In this document: positions 47,024-56,509 of the stretch, in pieces
Layout: each line of letters starts with the position of its first letter
How positions within the stretch are numbered: position 1 is the first letter of the stretch
NCBI RefSeq assembly: GCF_014842975.1
Contig: NZ_JACYXK010000023.1
Span: 1 to 64,000 of the forward strand
DNA length: 64,000 bases
Direction: 5' to 3'
Origin: Rhodanobacter sp. DHB23
GTDB taxonomy: Bacteria > Pseudomonadota > Gammaproteobacteria > Xanthomonadales > Rhodanobacteraceae
Translations under genes and position numbers: made by a program
The notes under the pieces: generated by a model
Told to the model about the DNA's origin: nothing
The model's database searches: none
Seen by the model: only the letters and a program-made list of their open reading frames with translations

Positions 47024-49705
47024 ATGCGCCGTCTCGTCCGTCCTCTCCTGCTCACTGCGCTGGCCGCCGGCTGCGGCATGGCCTTCGCCGCTTCCGCCGA
47101 CCAGGTGCCATCGGGCCGCTTGCCGGCGTGGGCGGTGCCGCAGTCCTACCGGATCGCCTTCAAGGTGGATCCGGCGCAGACCGATTTCTCCGGCACCACC
47201 ACGATCAAGGTGAAGCTCACCCAGGCCTCCGACCACGTGTGGCTGGACGGCGCCGAGCTGAAGGTGTCGAAGGTGACGGTGACCGACGCCGCGGGCAAGG
47301 CGCATGACGCGAAGTACGTCGAAGCCGATCCCAGGGCCGGCGTGGTGCGCGTGGACTTCGGCAGCACGCTGCCGGCCGGCGAGATCACGCTGCAGTTCGA
47401 CTACAGCGCGCCGCTCAACGCGCAGTTGCAGGGGCTCTACAAGGTCAGTGCCAAGGGCCAGCCCTATGCGATGACGCAGATGGAGCCGATCAGCGCGCGC
47501 TTCGCCTTCCCCGGCTTCGACGAGCCGGGCTTCAAGACGCCGTTCGACATCTCGATCACCCTGCCCGACAACCAAGTCGCGGTGGCGAACACGCAGCAAG
47601 TGAGCGAGAAGCCCGCCGGCAAGGGCTGGAAGACGGTGACCTTCGCGCAGACCCTGCCGTTGCCGACCTACCTGGTGGCCTTTGCCGTGGGCCCGTGGGA
47701 CATCACGCCCACCGCGGAAATCCCGCCCGACGCCTACCGCAGCAAGCCGCTGCCGCTGCGCGGCATCGCGGCCGCCGGCGAGGCGCATCGCATGAGCCAC
47801 GTGATCTCCGAAACGCCGAGCATCATCCGTGCGCTGGAGAACTACTACGGCTTCGGTTACCCGTGGGACAAGCTGGACGTGCTCGCCGCGCCCGATTTCT
47901 CCGCCGGCGCGATGGAGAACGCGGGCCTGGTCACCTTCCGCGACTGGCTGCTGCTGCTCGACAAGGATTCGCCGGCGCGCAACGTGCGCGGCTCCTTCAA
48001 CGTCACCGCGCACGAACTGGCCCACCAGTGGACCGGCGACACCGTGACGCTGGCCTGGTGGAACGACATCTGGCTCAACGAAGCCTTCGCCACCTGGATG
48101 CAGGAGAAGGTCACCGAGGAAGTCCACCCCGAATACCGCGCCGACCTCGACCGCGTGCGCGGCGCGCAGGGCGCGATGGCCAACGACAGCCTGGTCAGCG
48201 CGCGCAGGATCCGCCAGCCGATCACCGGCAACGGCGACATCATGACCGCCTTCGACGGCATCACCTACCAGAAGGGTGCCTCGGTGATCGGCATGTTCGA
48301 GAACTACGTGGGCGAGCAGACCTTCCAGAAGGGCATGCACGCCTACATCGAGGCGCACAAGTTCGGCAATGCGAATGCGGACGACCTGGTCGACGCCATC
48401 GCCACCGCCGCAGGCAAGGGCGACGGTTTCAAGCACGCGTTCAAGAGCTTCCTCGACCAGTCCGGCGTGCCCTACGTGCAGACCGCGCTGGAGCAGAAGA
48501 ACGGCCAGACCGTGCTCACGCTGAAGCAGAGCCGCTACCTGCCGCTGGGCAGCCATGGCGACAGCCAGCGCACCTGGGGCATCCCGGTGTGCGTGCGCTA
48601 CGGCACTGCCGACGGCAGCAAGGTGGCCTGCGAGATGCTCGACAAGGCCACCGGTTCGGTGGCCTTGCCCGGCGCCAGCAACCCGACCTGGGTGATGCCG
48701 AACGCGAACGCCGCCGGCTACTACCGCTTCAGCCTCGGCAAGGGCGAGCTGGACGCGCTGGCCAGGCAGGTCGCCAGCCTTGGCGACACCGAGCAACTGG
48801 CCTATGCCGATGCGATCAACGCCAGCTTCCAGCATGGCGACCTCGATGCCGGCCAGGTGCTGGCCGCGCTCAAGCCGCTCACCGCGTCCAGAACCAGCCA
48901 GGTGGCCACCGCGCCGCTGGGCCAGCTCGAGTGGATCTACCACCACGTGGCGAAGACCGACGCGCAACGCGCACGCATCGCCGACTGGGTGAAGGCCGCC
49001 TACCTGCCCAGGCTCGAGGCGCTGGGCTACCAGCGCAAGGCCGGCGAATCGGACGACGACGCCCTGCTGCGCAGCACGCTGGCCGGGGCGCTGGGTCTCG
49101 ACTTCAAGCTGCCGGAGGCGCGCGCGGAACTGCTCAAGCAGGGCGAGGCCGCACTGCAGAAGAACGCCGACGGCCGCCTGAACCTCACCGCCGCCAACCC
49201 CGACCTGCTAGGCGACGCGCTGGGCGTGGCGGTGCAGACGCAGGGCAAGGTCGCGGTGGACGCGCTGGTCGCCGAGTTGCCGCAGACCAGCGATCCCGCG
49301 CTGCGCAACGGCATCCTCGGCGGCCTCGCCAGCGTCGAGGATCCGGCCCTGGCCGAGCAGGTGCGCGACTTCGCGATCAGCAAGCCGGTGAAGGTGGGCG
49401 AGATGGCCTCGCTGTTGCGTTCGGGCCGCGACACGCAGGCCCAGCGCGACGCGACGTGGACGTGGTTCGACGGCCACTATGCGCAGATCCTCGCGCGCAC
49501 CGGCAGCTTCGCCGGCGGCTTCCTGCCGATGCTGGCGGGTGGCGGCGGTTGCTCCCAAAAGGAGGCGCAGCGCCTGCAGTCGTTCTTCGGGTCGCGCATG
49601 AACGATGCCGCGGGCATCTCGCGCGGCCTGGCGCAGACCACCGAGTCCATCGAGCTGTGCGCGGCATTGACCGCCAGGCAGGATCCGGCCTCGATCACGC
49701 GCTGA
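47024..49705 (+). CDS. Secreted M1-family zinc aminopeptidase
   Basis: An 893-residue precursor with a signal peptide (residues 1 to about 25, ending AFAASA). The M1 catalytic domain has the substrate-binding GAMEN (residues 295-299), zinc motif HELAH (330-334) with the third ligand in WLNEAFATWM, and an ERAP1-like C-terminal helical domain (about 560-880). It should remove N-terminal residues from peptides in the periplasm or outside. Closest in layout to secreted PepN-like M1 peptidases of Xanthomonadales. Single gene, closed by a strong hairpin. Confidence 0.92.
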   Translation: MRRLVRPLLLTALAAGCGMAFAASADQVPSGRLPAWAVPQSYRIAFKVDPAQTDFSGTTTIKVKLTQASDHVWLDGAELKVSKVTVTDAAGKAHDAKYVEADPRAGVVRVDFGSTLPAGEITLQFDYSAPLNAQLQGLYKVSAKGQPYAMTQMEPISARFAFPGFDEPGFKTPFDISITLPDNQVAVANTQQVSEKPAGKGWKTVTFAQTLPLPTYLVAFAVGPWDITPTAEIPPDAYRSKPLPLRGIAAAGEAHRMSHVISETPSIIRALENYYGFGYPWDKLDVLAAPDFSAGAMENAGLVTFRDWLLLLDKDSPARNVRGSFNVTAHELAHQWTGDTVTLAWWNDIWLNEAFATWMQEKVTEEVHPEYRADLDRVRGAQGAMANDSLVSARRIRQPITGNGDIMTAFDGITYQKGASVIGMFENYVGEQTFQKGMHAYIEAHKFGNANADDLVDAIATAAGKGDGFKHAFKSFLDQSGVPYVQTALEQKNGQTVLTLKQSRYLPLGSHGDSQRTWGIPVCVRYGTADGSKVACEMLDKATGSVALPGASNPTWVMPNANAAGYYRFSLGKGELDALARQVASLGDTEQLAYADAINASFQHGDLDAGQVLAALKPLTASRTSQVATAPLGQLEWIYHHVAKTDAQRARIADWVKAAYLPRLEALGYQRKAGESDDDALLRSTLAGALGLDFKLPEARAELLKQGEAALQKNADGRLNLTAANPDLLGDALGVAVQTQGKVAVDALVAELPQTSDPALRNGILGGLASVEDPALAEQVRDFAISKPVKVGEMASLLRSGRDTQAQRDATWTWFDGHYAQILARTGSFAGGFLPMLAGGGGCSQKEAQRLQSFFGSRMNDAAGISRGLAQTTESIELCAALTARQDPASITR

Positions 49706-49722
49706 CCGGCTCTACGCCCGGG

Positions 49723-49760
49723 AAAACGACCAGCCCCGCCATGGCGGGGCTGGTCGTTTT
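49723..49760. terminator. Terminator after the M1 aminopeptidase
   Basis: AAAACGACCAGCCCCGCC (49723-49740) and GGCGGGGCTGGTCGTTTT (49743-49760) form a perfect 18-bp dyad ending in a T-run on either strand. It begins 17 bp after the stop. Confidence 0.88.
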
Positions 49761-49866
49761 CCGCGTCGCCGCAGGGGTATGCATCCATGCGATGCGACCA
49801 TTGCCGTGGCCCTTGTCGTAGCATGGCCGTCCATTCAACCCACCGACATCGTCTACAGGGGGACGC

Positions 49867-50826
49867 ATGATCGAGCTGGAAATCCAGGCGCTCGCGTTGC
49901 AACGCGAGGGCCTGCTCATCGAGGTCGGTCGGCTGGCCGGCACTTGTGGCTACACCCTGGTGCGGCAGCGGCTGGTACAGGATCCGCACGGAACCCTGCT
50001 GTCCATGGTCGTGCGCGGCTCATGGTTCAAGAAGCGCGCGTTGCGCGGGGCGCTGGCGTCGTGCGACCGCCTCGTCAGCTTCGAATTGCATGGCGTCGTG
50101 GAAGGTGTGCAGCGCGGGCATTTCGCCGCCACCAACACGACCGTGTCCAACTACGTGCCGCCGCCCGCGCCCGAACCCGAACCCGTCGAGGAAGTGGTCG
50201 AGGAAATCGTCGAGGCCGCTCCCGCGCCGCCGCCCGCCAAGGCACCCGTGCAGGCGCCGGTGCCCGCGCCCGCGGAATCGTTCGAGGAATTCATCGTGGT
50301 GCACCGGCCCGCGCCCGCGCCCGCGCCGGCGCCCGCGCCGGCGGAGCCGCCGCCCGCGCCCTTCGTGGAAGCGGAGGTGCTGGAAGCCGACGTGGCCGCG
50401 GTGGACAAGGCGCTGGCCTCGCTGGAGTACGACTACCCGCGCATCGTGCCCAACCTGCTGGCGCTGGACCGCAAGGTGGCCGCCGGCGCGCGCGAGTCGT
50501 CGCTGCGGCTGGCCGGGCTGCGCGTCGGCGCGTGGCTGCACGCGCGCGAGCATGCGCGCGACGGCAGGCAGCCGCTGGCCGCCGCGCTCGCCGCCATCGG
50601 CGGACCGGCCCTGCGGGCCATTGCGGAAGTCGACCTGCAGGACGGCCAGTTGCACATACGCCACAGCCCGCTGTGCGCGGAAGACGGCCATTCCGGTTGC
50701 AGCTTCTACGGTGGCTTCCTGGAAGGCCTGCTGGCACCCGCCATCGCGCCGCAAGGCTTGTCGATCTTCCCTGTCTGCTGCCGCAGCTTCGGCGCCGACG
50801 ACTGCGTGCTGGCCATATCCGAATAG
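49867..50826 (+). CDS. Protein with a C-terminal V4R-like domain and proline-rich linker
   Basis: A 319-residue cytoplasmic protein. Residues 1-90 form a compact domain (MIELEIQALALQREGLLIEV, then GTCGYTLVRQRLVQDPHG). Residues about 98-170 are Pro/Ala/Glu-rich. The C-terminus has HSPLCAEDGHSGCSFYGGFL and FPVCCRSFGADDCVLAIS, which resembles the 4-vinyl reductase (V4R) ligand domain with its Cys set; this is inference. The gene begins with AGGGGG ahead of the ATG and ends 73 bp before the giant envelope protein, on the same strand, so they may work together. Confidence 0.7.
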   Translation: MIELEIQALALQREGLLIEVGRLAGTCGYTLVRQRLVQDPHGTLLSMVVRGSWFKKRALRGALASCDRLVSFELHGVVEGVQRGHFAATNTTVSNYVPPPAPEPEPVEEVVEEIVEAAPAPPPAKAPVQAPVPAPAESFEEFIVVHRPAPAPAPAPAPAEPPPAPFVEAEVLEADVAAVDKALASLEYDYPRIVPNLLALDRKVAAGARESSLRLAGLRVGAWLHAREHARDGRQPLAAALAAIGGPALRAIAEVDLQDGQLHIRHSPLCAEDGHSGCSFYGGFLEGLLAPAIAPQGLSIFPVCCRSFGADDCVLAISE

Positions 50827-50899
50827 TCGCCGGCGCAATTCCTGGGATCACGGACAGGCCCTTACACTGTGCCGGCCATGGGGGCACAGGGAGATGGGA

Positions 50900-53800
50900 A
50901 TGCTCGCTCGACTGATCGGATGCCTGGGGCTTGGCTTGCTGGTGGCTGCGCCATTGCAGGCGCAGGACGTGCCGCCGCCGCTGCGCGACTGGCAGGACTG
51001 GGTGCTGCACGACGTGCCGCAACACGCCTGTCCCTTCCTCGCCAACCGGTCGCCGGATACGGACAGCTACCGCTGCGCCTGGCCCGGCCGCCTGGCCCTG
51101 GATGCCGGCAAGGACGGCGCGCGCTTCAGCCTCGACGTGCACGTGGACGCACCGGGCTGGGTGGCGTTGCCGGGCGACGGGCACGCCTGGCCGCAGTCGG
51201 TGACGTCGAACAACCAGGCCGCCGTGGTGTTGCAGCACGGCGGCCGCCCGATGCTGTGGCTGACTCCCGGCGACTATCAGCTGCGCGGCACGCTGCCGTG
51301 GTCGGAGCGGCCCGCGCGCCTGCGCGTGCCGGCGGAAATCGGCCTGGTCGCGCTGAGCCTGGATGGCGCGGCGGTATCGCGCGTCGAACGCAACGGCGAC
51401 GAGCTCACGTTGGGCGAGGCCGCCGCCGCGCAGCGCGCCGCGGATGCCTTGTCGTTGCGCGTCTACCGCGAACTCGCCGACGGCCTGCCCGCCACGCTGC
51501 AGACGCGGCTGCAACTGGACGTGGCCGGCAGCGCGCGCGAAGTCGTGCTTGGCCCGGCCTTGCCCACGGGCTTCGTCGCCACCGCGCTCGACGGCGACTT
51601 GCCGGCACGGCTGGAAAGCGATGGCCGCCTGCGCCTGCAGTTGCGGCCGGGGCACTGGGTCCTGACGCTGGACGCGCGCGCCACCGCGCCGTTGCAGCAG
51701 GTGGCGCTGAAACTGCCGGCCGAGCCGTGGCCGCGGCAGGAGACATGGAGCTACCGGGACGATCCCGCATTCCGCGGCAGCCGCGCGGAAGGGCAGGGCG
51801 TCGACGCCGCGCAAGCCGGCGTGCCCGACGACTGGAGCGACTTGCCCGCGTTCGCGCTGGACAACGGCGCCGGGCTCGCCATCGCCGCCGGCACGCGCGG
51901 CGACGAAGGCGGCAAGGGCGACCAGATCCACCTGCAACGCGAGCTGTGGCTGGACTTCGACGGCCGCGGCCTGCGCGTGGCCGACCATCTCAGCGGCGAC
52001 CTGCGCCTGCACCAGCGGCTGGATGTCACCGCGCCGTGGCAACTGCAGCGCGCCAGCGAAGGCGACACGCCGCTGCTGGTCAGCAAGGGCGGCGACGGCC
52101 GCAGCGGCGTCGAGCTGCGCACGCGCAAGCTCGACCTGGATGCCGGCCTGCGCCTGGCCGGACACGGCGGCGCGATTCCCGCATCCGGCTGGCAACTGCC
52201 GCTGGAGGGCATCGACGCCACCCTGCACCTGCCCTTCGGCTATCGCCTGATCGCCGCCCCCGGCGCGGATCGCGCGCCGGAGACGTGGGTGGCGCAATGG
52301 AGCCTGCTCGACCTGTTCGTGCTCGCGCTGGTCGCCTTGCTGGCCGGTCGCCTGCTCGGCTGGCGCTGGGCGTTGCTCGCGGCGCTGTATCTCGCGCTGG
52401 GCCGCCATGAGGAAGGCGCGCCGTTGTGGACGCTGGCCGCGATGCTGCTGCTGGCACTGCTGATGCGCGCCCTGCCGGACGGCCGACTGCGCGTCGCCGT
52501 GCATGCGGCGGCGGCCGCGATGCTGGCGCTGGCGGCGCTGTGGAGCCTGCCGTTCGCGGCGCGGCAATTGCAGTACGCACTGCATCCGCAGCTGGAAGGC
52601 GGATCGTTCGCGCAGGTGGAATTTGCCGATGCGCTGTCGCGTCAGAATCTGAAGCAGGAAGTGGAGCCGCAGGCGGCGGCCGCTCCCGCGCCGGTGGCGC
52701 CCCCGCCCCCGCCACCAGCGCCGCCGGCCCCGCCTTCAGAAATGCAGGCGCCAGCCGAGCAGGCGGCCCCGGCGCCTCGCATGGTGCTTTCTTCCATGGT
52801 GGTGACCGCTTCGGCCATGCCGAGCCCGGGCCCCACCGATTTCGACAGTCGCAGCATGATCCAGGCCGGTGCGGGCACGCCGAGCTGGGACCAGGGCAAC
52901 AACTACGAACTCGGCTGGTCCGGCCCGGTCGGCGCGGAACAGACCACGCGCCTGCTGATCGCGCCGCGCTGGCTGGTGCGCCTGCTGCGCGTGGCGATGG
53001 TCGCCCTGCTGGCGGCGCTGCTGGCGAAGCTGCTCTCCCGCTTGCGCCCGTGGCGCATGTCAAGGCCGATCGCACGCGGCGTCAGCGCGACCGGCGCGCT
53101 GCTGCTTGCCATGGCGTTGCTGCCGTCGGTGTCGCATGCACAGAACCTGCCCGACCAGGACATGCTGAGTGCGTTGAAGGACCGTCTCACCGAGGCGCCG
53201 AAATGCGCGCCCGCCTGCGCCAGCGTGGCACAGGCGCAACTGCAGGCCGGCGGCGATGCCTTGGACCTGGCGCTGGACGTGGACGCGGGCGCCACCGTGG
53301 CCTTGCCGTTGCCGCATCCCGACGACGCGCTGCAACTGCTCGACGCCAGCGTGGACGGCCATCCTGCCGCGCTGGTGCGCGACGGCGATGGCGCGCTGCT
53401 GCGCCTGGAGCGTGGCGTGCACCGGATCGGCCTGCATTACCGCATCGGCGCGGCGGACAGCGCCAGCCTGCGCTTCGCGCTGCGTCCGCAACGGGTGGCG
53501 TTCGATGGCCAGGGCTGGTCGCTGGACGGCGTGGACGGCGGGCGCATGCTGGGCGACAGCCTCGCGCTGCAGCGCGAGCGCGTTGCCGGCAACGGCGAGC
53601 CGGCGGCCGTCGCGCAGGACTTCCCGCCCTATGTGCGGCTGACCCGGCGCCTGCTGCTGGGCGTGGACTGGCAGGTGGAGAACACGGTGCAACGCATCGC
53701 GCCGGCGGAAGGCGGTTTCAGCCTCGCCCTGCCGCTGCTGGCCGGCGAGCATCCGCAAGGCGATGGCGCACTGGTCAAGGACGGCCGCATCGACGTCACC

Positions 53801-55003
53801 TTCAATGCGGGCAGCAACGTCGTGCGCTGGACGAGCCGGCTGGATCACGCGGCCAGGCTGGCGCTCGCGGCGCCGGCGCTGGGCGAGCGCGCCGAAGTCT
53901 GGGAAATCGTCGCCGCGCCGATGTGGCACGTCGATGCGCAAGGGGTGCCGACCAGCGCCAGCGATACGGGCTTGCGTTTCCAGCCGTTGCCCGGCGAAAC
54001 CCTGCAGCTCGGCTTCAGCCAGCCGGTCGCCGCCGATGGCGGCAGCCTCGCCTTCGACGGCGTGGGCGTGCAGAGCCGCGTAGGCGAACACAGCACGGAA
54101 ACCACGCTCACGCTCGCGGCGCGCAGCACGCGCGGCGGCGAGCACGCGATCGGCCTGCCGGCGGGCGCGGAACTGCTGGAGGCCAGCCGCGACGGCGAGG
54201 CGCTGAACCTCGCCGTGCGCAACGGCAAGCTCGGCCTGCCGCTGCTGCCCGGCGCGCACACCTACAGCCTGCGGCTGCGCGAACCGCACGGCGTCGCCAC
54301 GCGCCTCGGCACATCGTCGTTCGCGCTGGATGCGCCGGCGGCGAACATCGCCAGCGAGCTCGACCTGCCGCAGGACCGCTGGGTGCTGTGGACCCGGGGG
54401 CCGACCACCGGGCCGGCGGTGATGTACTGGTCGCAACTGGCGGTGCTGCTGCTCGTCGCCTGGCTGCTCGCCCGCCACGCGCCCACGCCGCTGCGCTTCC
54501 GCCATTGGCTGCTGCTGGGCCTGGGCTTCTCCGCCTTCGCGTGGGGCGCGTTCGCGCTGGTGGTGGCGTGGCTGGTCCTGACCGGGTTGCGCGCGCGCTG
54601 GACACCCGCGGAACGGCTGCCCGCGACGCGCTTCAACCTCGCGCAACTCGGCCTTGCCCTGCTCACCGCGCTGGCGCTGGCCGTGCTGGTCGCCGCCGTG
54701 CCCAAGGGCCTGCTCGGCGTACCGGACATGCACGTCGCCGGCAACGGCTCCGAGGCCTGGCAATTGCGCTGGTTCGCCGACCAGGGCAGCGGCGTCCTGC
54801 CTGCCGGCGGCGTGGTCAGCGTGTCGCTGTGGTTCTACAAGCTGGCCATGCTGGCCTGGGCGCTGTGGCTGGCCTTCGCGCTGATCGGCTGGTTGCAGTG
54901 GGCATTCGCCGCATGGACGCACGGCGGCTACTGGCGTCGTCGCGATGTCGGGAAGGATCCTCCCGCACAGCCGCCCTTGCCGGAGGAGGCGCCGCATGGC
55001 TGA
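50900..55003 (+). CDS. Giant envelope protein with two periplasmic beta-rich domains, family not recognised
   Basis: A 1367-residue protein I cannot place. Signal peptide 1-21 (APLQA), beta-rich periplasmic part to about 465, membrane segments at about 467-500, 510-526 and 535-552, a Pro/Ala linker (about 597-640), membrane segments at 691-712 and 727-748 (the latter ends like a second signal, SVSHAQ), a second beta-rich periplasmic part (about 750-1165) and four spans at about 1175-1192, 1202-1230, 1247-1267 and 1311-1338. The two halves look alike in layout. ATG 50900 is used because AGGGAG lies 6 bp upstream; ATG 50894 is in frame. Its end overlaps prmC by 8 nt. Confidence 0.8.
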   Translation: MLARLIGCLGLGLLVAAPLQAQDVPPPLRDWQDWVLHDVPQHACPFLANRSPDTDSYRCAWPGRLALDAGKDGARFSLDVHVDAPGWVALPGDGHAWPQSVTSNNQAAVVLQHGGRPMLWLTPGDYQLRGTLPWSERPARLRVPAEIGLVALSLDGAAVSRVERNGDELTLGEAAAAQRAADALSLRVYRELADGLPATLQTRLQLDVAGSAREVVLGPALPTGFVATALDGDLPARLESDGRLRLQLRPGHWVLTLDARATAPLQQVALKLPAEPWPRQETWSYRDDPAFRGSRAEGQGVDAAQAGVPDDWSDLPAFALDNGAGLAIAAGTRGDEGGKGDQIHLQRELWLDFDGRGLRVADHLSGDLRLHQRLDVTAPWQLQRASEGDTPLLVSKGGDGRSGVELRTRKLDLDAGLRLAGHGGAIPASGWQLPLEGIDATLHLPFGYRLIAAPGADRAPETWVAQWSLLDLFVLALVALLAGRLLGWRWALLAALYLALGRHEEGAPLWTLAAMLLLALLMRALPDGRLRVAVHAAAAAMLALAALWSLPFAARQLQYALHPQLEGGSFAQVEFADALSRQNLKQEVEPQAAAAPAPVAPPPPPPAPPAPPSEMQAPAEQAAPAPRMVLSSMVVTASAMPSPGPTDFDSRSMIQAGAGTPSWDQGNNYELGWSGPVGAEQTTRLLIAPRWLVRLLRVAMVALLAALLAKLLSRLRPWRMSRPIARGVSATGALLLAMALLPSVSHAQNLPDQDMLSALKDRLTEAPKCAPACASVAQAQLQAGGDALDLALDVDAGATVALPLPHPDDALQLLDASVDGHPAALVRDGDGALLRLERGVHRIGLHYRIGAADSASLRFALRPQRVAFDGQGWSLDGVDGGRMLGDSLALQRERVAGNGEPAAVAQDFPPYVRLTRRLLLGVDWQVENTVQRIAPAEGGFSLALPLLAGEHPQGDGALVKDGRIDVTFNAGSNVVRWTSRLDHAARLALAAPALGERAEVWEIVAAPMWHVDAQGVPTSASDTGLRFQPLPGETLQLGFSQPVAADGGSLAFDGVGVQSRVGEHSTETTLTLAARSTRGGEHAIGLPAGAELLEASRDGEALNLAVRNGKLGLPLLPGAHTYSLRLREPHGVATRLGTSSFALDAPAANIASELDLPQDRWVLWTRGPTTGPAVMYWSQLAVLLLVAWLLARHAPTPLRFRHWLLLGLGFSAFAWGAFALVVAWLVLTGLRARWTPAERLPATRFNLAQLGLALLTALALAVLVAAVPKGLLGVPDMHVAGNGSEAWQLRWFADQGSGVLPAGGVVSVSLWFYKLAMLAWALWLAFALIGWLQWAFAAWTHGGYWRRRDVGKDPPAQPPLPEEAPHG

Positions 55004-55823
55004 GCTACGCGCGGCGCTGGCCGCGGCGGCGCTGCGTCTCGGCGAGCGCGTCGATGCCGAGGCCTTGCTGCTGCACGTGCTGGGCCAATCGCGCGGCTGG
55101 CTGTTCGCGCATGCCTGCGATGCGCTGGATCCGGACGTCCAGACGGCTTTCGACGCCCTGGTCGAAAGGCGCGCGGCGGGCGAGCCGGTGGCTTATCTCA
55201 CCGGCAGGCGCGGCTTCTGGACGCTGGACCTGGAGGTGACGCCGGCCACCCTGATCCCGCGTCCGGAAACCGAGACGCTGGTGGAGCTGGCATTGCAGCG
55301 CCTGCCGGGCGATGCGGCGGCACGCGTGGCCGACCTCGGCACGGGCAGCGGAGCGGTCGCGTTGGCGATCGCCAGCGAGCGGCCGCACGCGCAAGTCGTC
55401 GCCACGGACGCCAGCGCCGCCGCGCTGGCGGTGGCGCAACGCAATGCGCGGCGGCTCGGCATCGCCAACGTGCGCTTCGTCGAAGGCGACTGGCTGGCGC
55501 CGTTGGCGGGCGAGCGCTTCGCGCTGGTCGTTTCCAACCCGCCCTACATCGAGGCGGCCGATCCGCATCTCGCACAAGGCGACCTGCGTTTCGAGCCGGC
55601 CTCGGCGCTGGCTTCCGGCCTCGACGGCCTCGACGACATCCGCCGCATCGTCGCCGCTGCGCGCGCGCATCTCGAACCCGGCGGCTGGCTGCTGTTCGAG
55701 CACGGCTGGAACCAGGGCGACGCCGCGCGCGCGCTGCTGGATGCGGCGGGCTATGCCGAAGTGTTCACCGCACGGGACCTGGAGGCGCGCGATCGGGTGA
55801 GTGGCGGGATGTGGACGGCATGA
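54996..55823 (+). CDS. prmC: Release factor glutamine methyltransferase PrmC
   Basis: Methylates the Gln of the GGQ motif in RF1 and RF2. The 275-residue protein has an N-terminal helical domain, [28 protein letters not shown], the SAM site [16 protein letters not shown] and catalytic NPPY (residues 181-184). GGAGGAGG lies 7 bp before the ATG, inside the giant upstream gene whose stop it overlaps, so translation is coupled. prmC usually follows prfA; here it does not. Confidence 0.94.
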   Translation: MAELRAALAAAALRLGERVDAEALLLHVLGQSRGWLFAHACDALDPDVQTAFDALVERRAAGEPVAYLTGRRGFWTLDLEVTPATLIPRPETETLVELALQRLPGDAAARVADLGTGSGAVALAIASERPHAQVVATDASAAALAVAQRNARRLGIANVRFVEGDWLAPLAGERFALVVSNPPYIEAADPHLAQGDLRFEPASALASGLDGLDDIRRIVAAARAHLEPGGWLLFEHGWNQGDAARALLDAAGYAEVFTARDLEARDRVSGGMWTA

Positions 55824-55835
55824 ACCCGGCCCGCT

Positions 55836-56135
55836 TCAGTGGTAGTCGTCTTCGCGTTGATGGCGAATGGCGAGGAGGGTGACGGTGTCGCCGTTCCCGA
55901 TCTCGTACAGGGCCACATAGCCCGATGCGCCGAACGACACCAATAGTTCGCGCAGGAATGGATTGTCCGGGTCAGCCTTGCGGCAGGTGAAGGGGAATGA
56001 TCGAAGCAGGTCGATCCCTTTCTCGATGGCATCCAGTGCCCGCTGCGCTGCGTCCACATCCTGTTCCAGCAGGAAACCGTAAAGACGCAATAGATCCTCG
56101 CGCGCCGCTTTCGTGTAGCGGACCCGCCAGTTCAC
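55836..56135 (-). CDS. ParE/RelE-family toxin
   Basis: A 99-residue toxin-like protein starting MNWRVRYTKAAREDLLRLYGF with RSFPFTCRKADPDNPFLREL, SGYVALYEIGNGDTVTLLAIRHQRE, the order of strands and basic residues found in ParE. Members of the family poison gyrase or cut mRNA. Its ATG overlaps the stop of the antitoxin gene (ATGA). It is convergent with prmC with a 12-bp gap. Confidence 0.85.
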   Translation of the reverse strand: MNWRVRYTKAAREDLLRLYGFLLEQDVDAAQRALDAIEKGIDLLRSFPFTCRKADPDNPFLRELLVSFGASGYVALYEIGNGDTVTLLAIRHQREDDYH

Positions 56136-56401
56136 CGCCTGGCCTTGCGCGCCTTGGCCAGCATGCCGCGCAATTCGGCGTGTACCGCGTCGGCTTCAAA
56201 GTACGTACCTGTCCGATACGCCTCGTCCCGCGATGCGATGCCGCGCGCAATGAATTCGCGTTGCTGCTGGCGGCGATTCACTTCGTCGCGCAGCGACTGT
56301 TCCATGAAGCCTGACAGGCTTTCGCCTTCACGCAGCACGGATTCGGCTGCCTTGCGCAAGACCGGGTCGACCCGGAGCGACGGCATGGATGCGGTTTTCA
56401 T
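56132..56401 (-). CDS. Antitoxin of the ParE-type toxin
   Basis: An 89-residue protein starting MKTASMPSLRVDPVLRKAAE, a ribbon-helix-helix-like N-terminus, followed by a helical, charged region (NRRQQQREFIARGIASRDEA, HAELRGMLAKARKARR) that should wrap the toxin. ATG 56399-56401 is chosen because an operator palindrome lies directly upstream and the alternative start at 56434 would lie inside it. Confidence 0.82.
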   Translation of the reverse strand: MKTASMPSLRVDPVLRKAAESVLREGESLSGFMEQSLRDEVNRRQQQREFIARGIASRDEAYRTGTYFEADAVHAELRGMLAKARKARR

Positions 56402-56411
56402 GGCGGCACCT

Positions 56412-56435
56412 TTTGCGTTGCATTTGCAATGCAAA
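56412..56435. promoter_or_regulatory. Palindromic operator of the ParE-type module
   Basis: TTTGCGTTGCA (56412-56422) and TGCAATGCAAA (56425-56435) match as inverted repeats at 10 of 11 positions around TT, ending 10 bp before the antitoxin start. Autorepression by the antitoxin-toxin complex is the normal mode of such modules. Confidence 0.65.
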
Positions 56436-56509
56436 GCCTAGCACGTGCACGCGACGAAGGGGTCACGACGATGCATCGCCCGAAAAAGCCTCGGCCTATC
56501 TCTGTGACG

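Noticed and set aside
50291-52585. 764-codon minus-strand frame opposite the V4R-like and giant proteins
   Set aside because: Low-complexity antisense sequence rich in Arg/Gln/Ala; the plus-strand genes have signal peptides, ribosome sites and spans.
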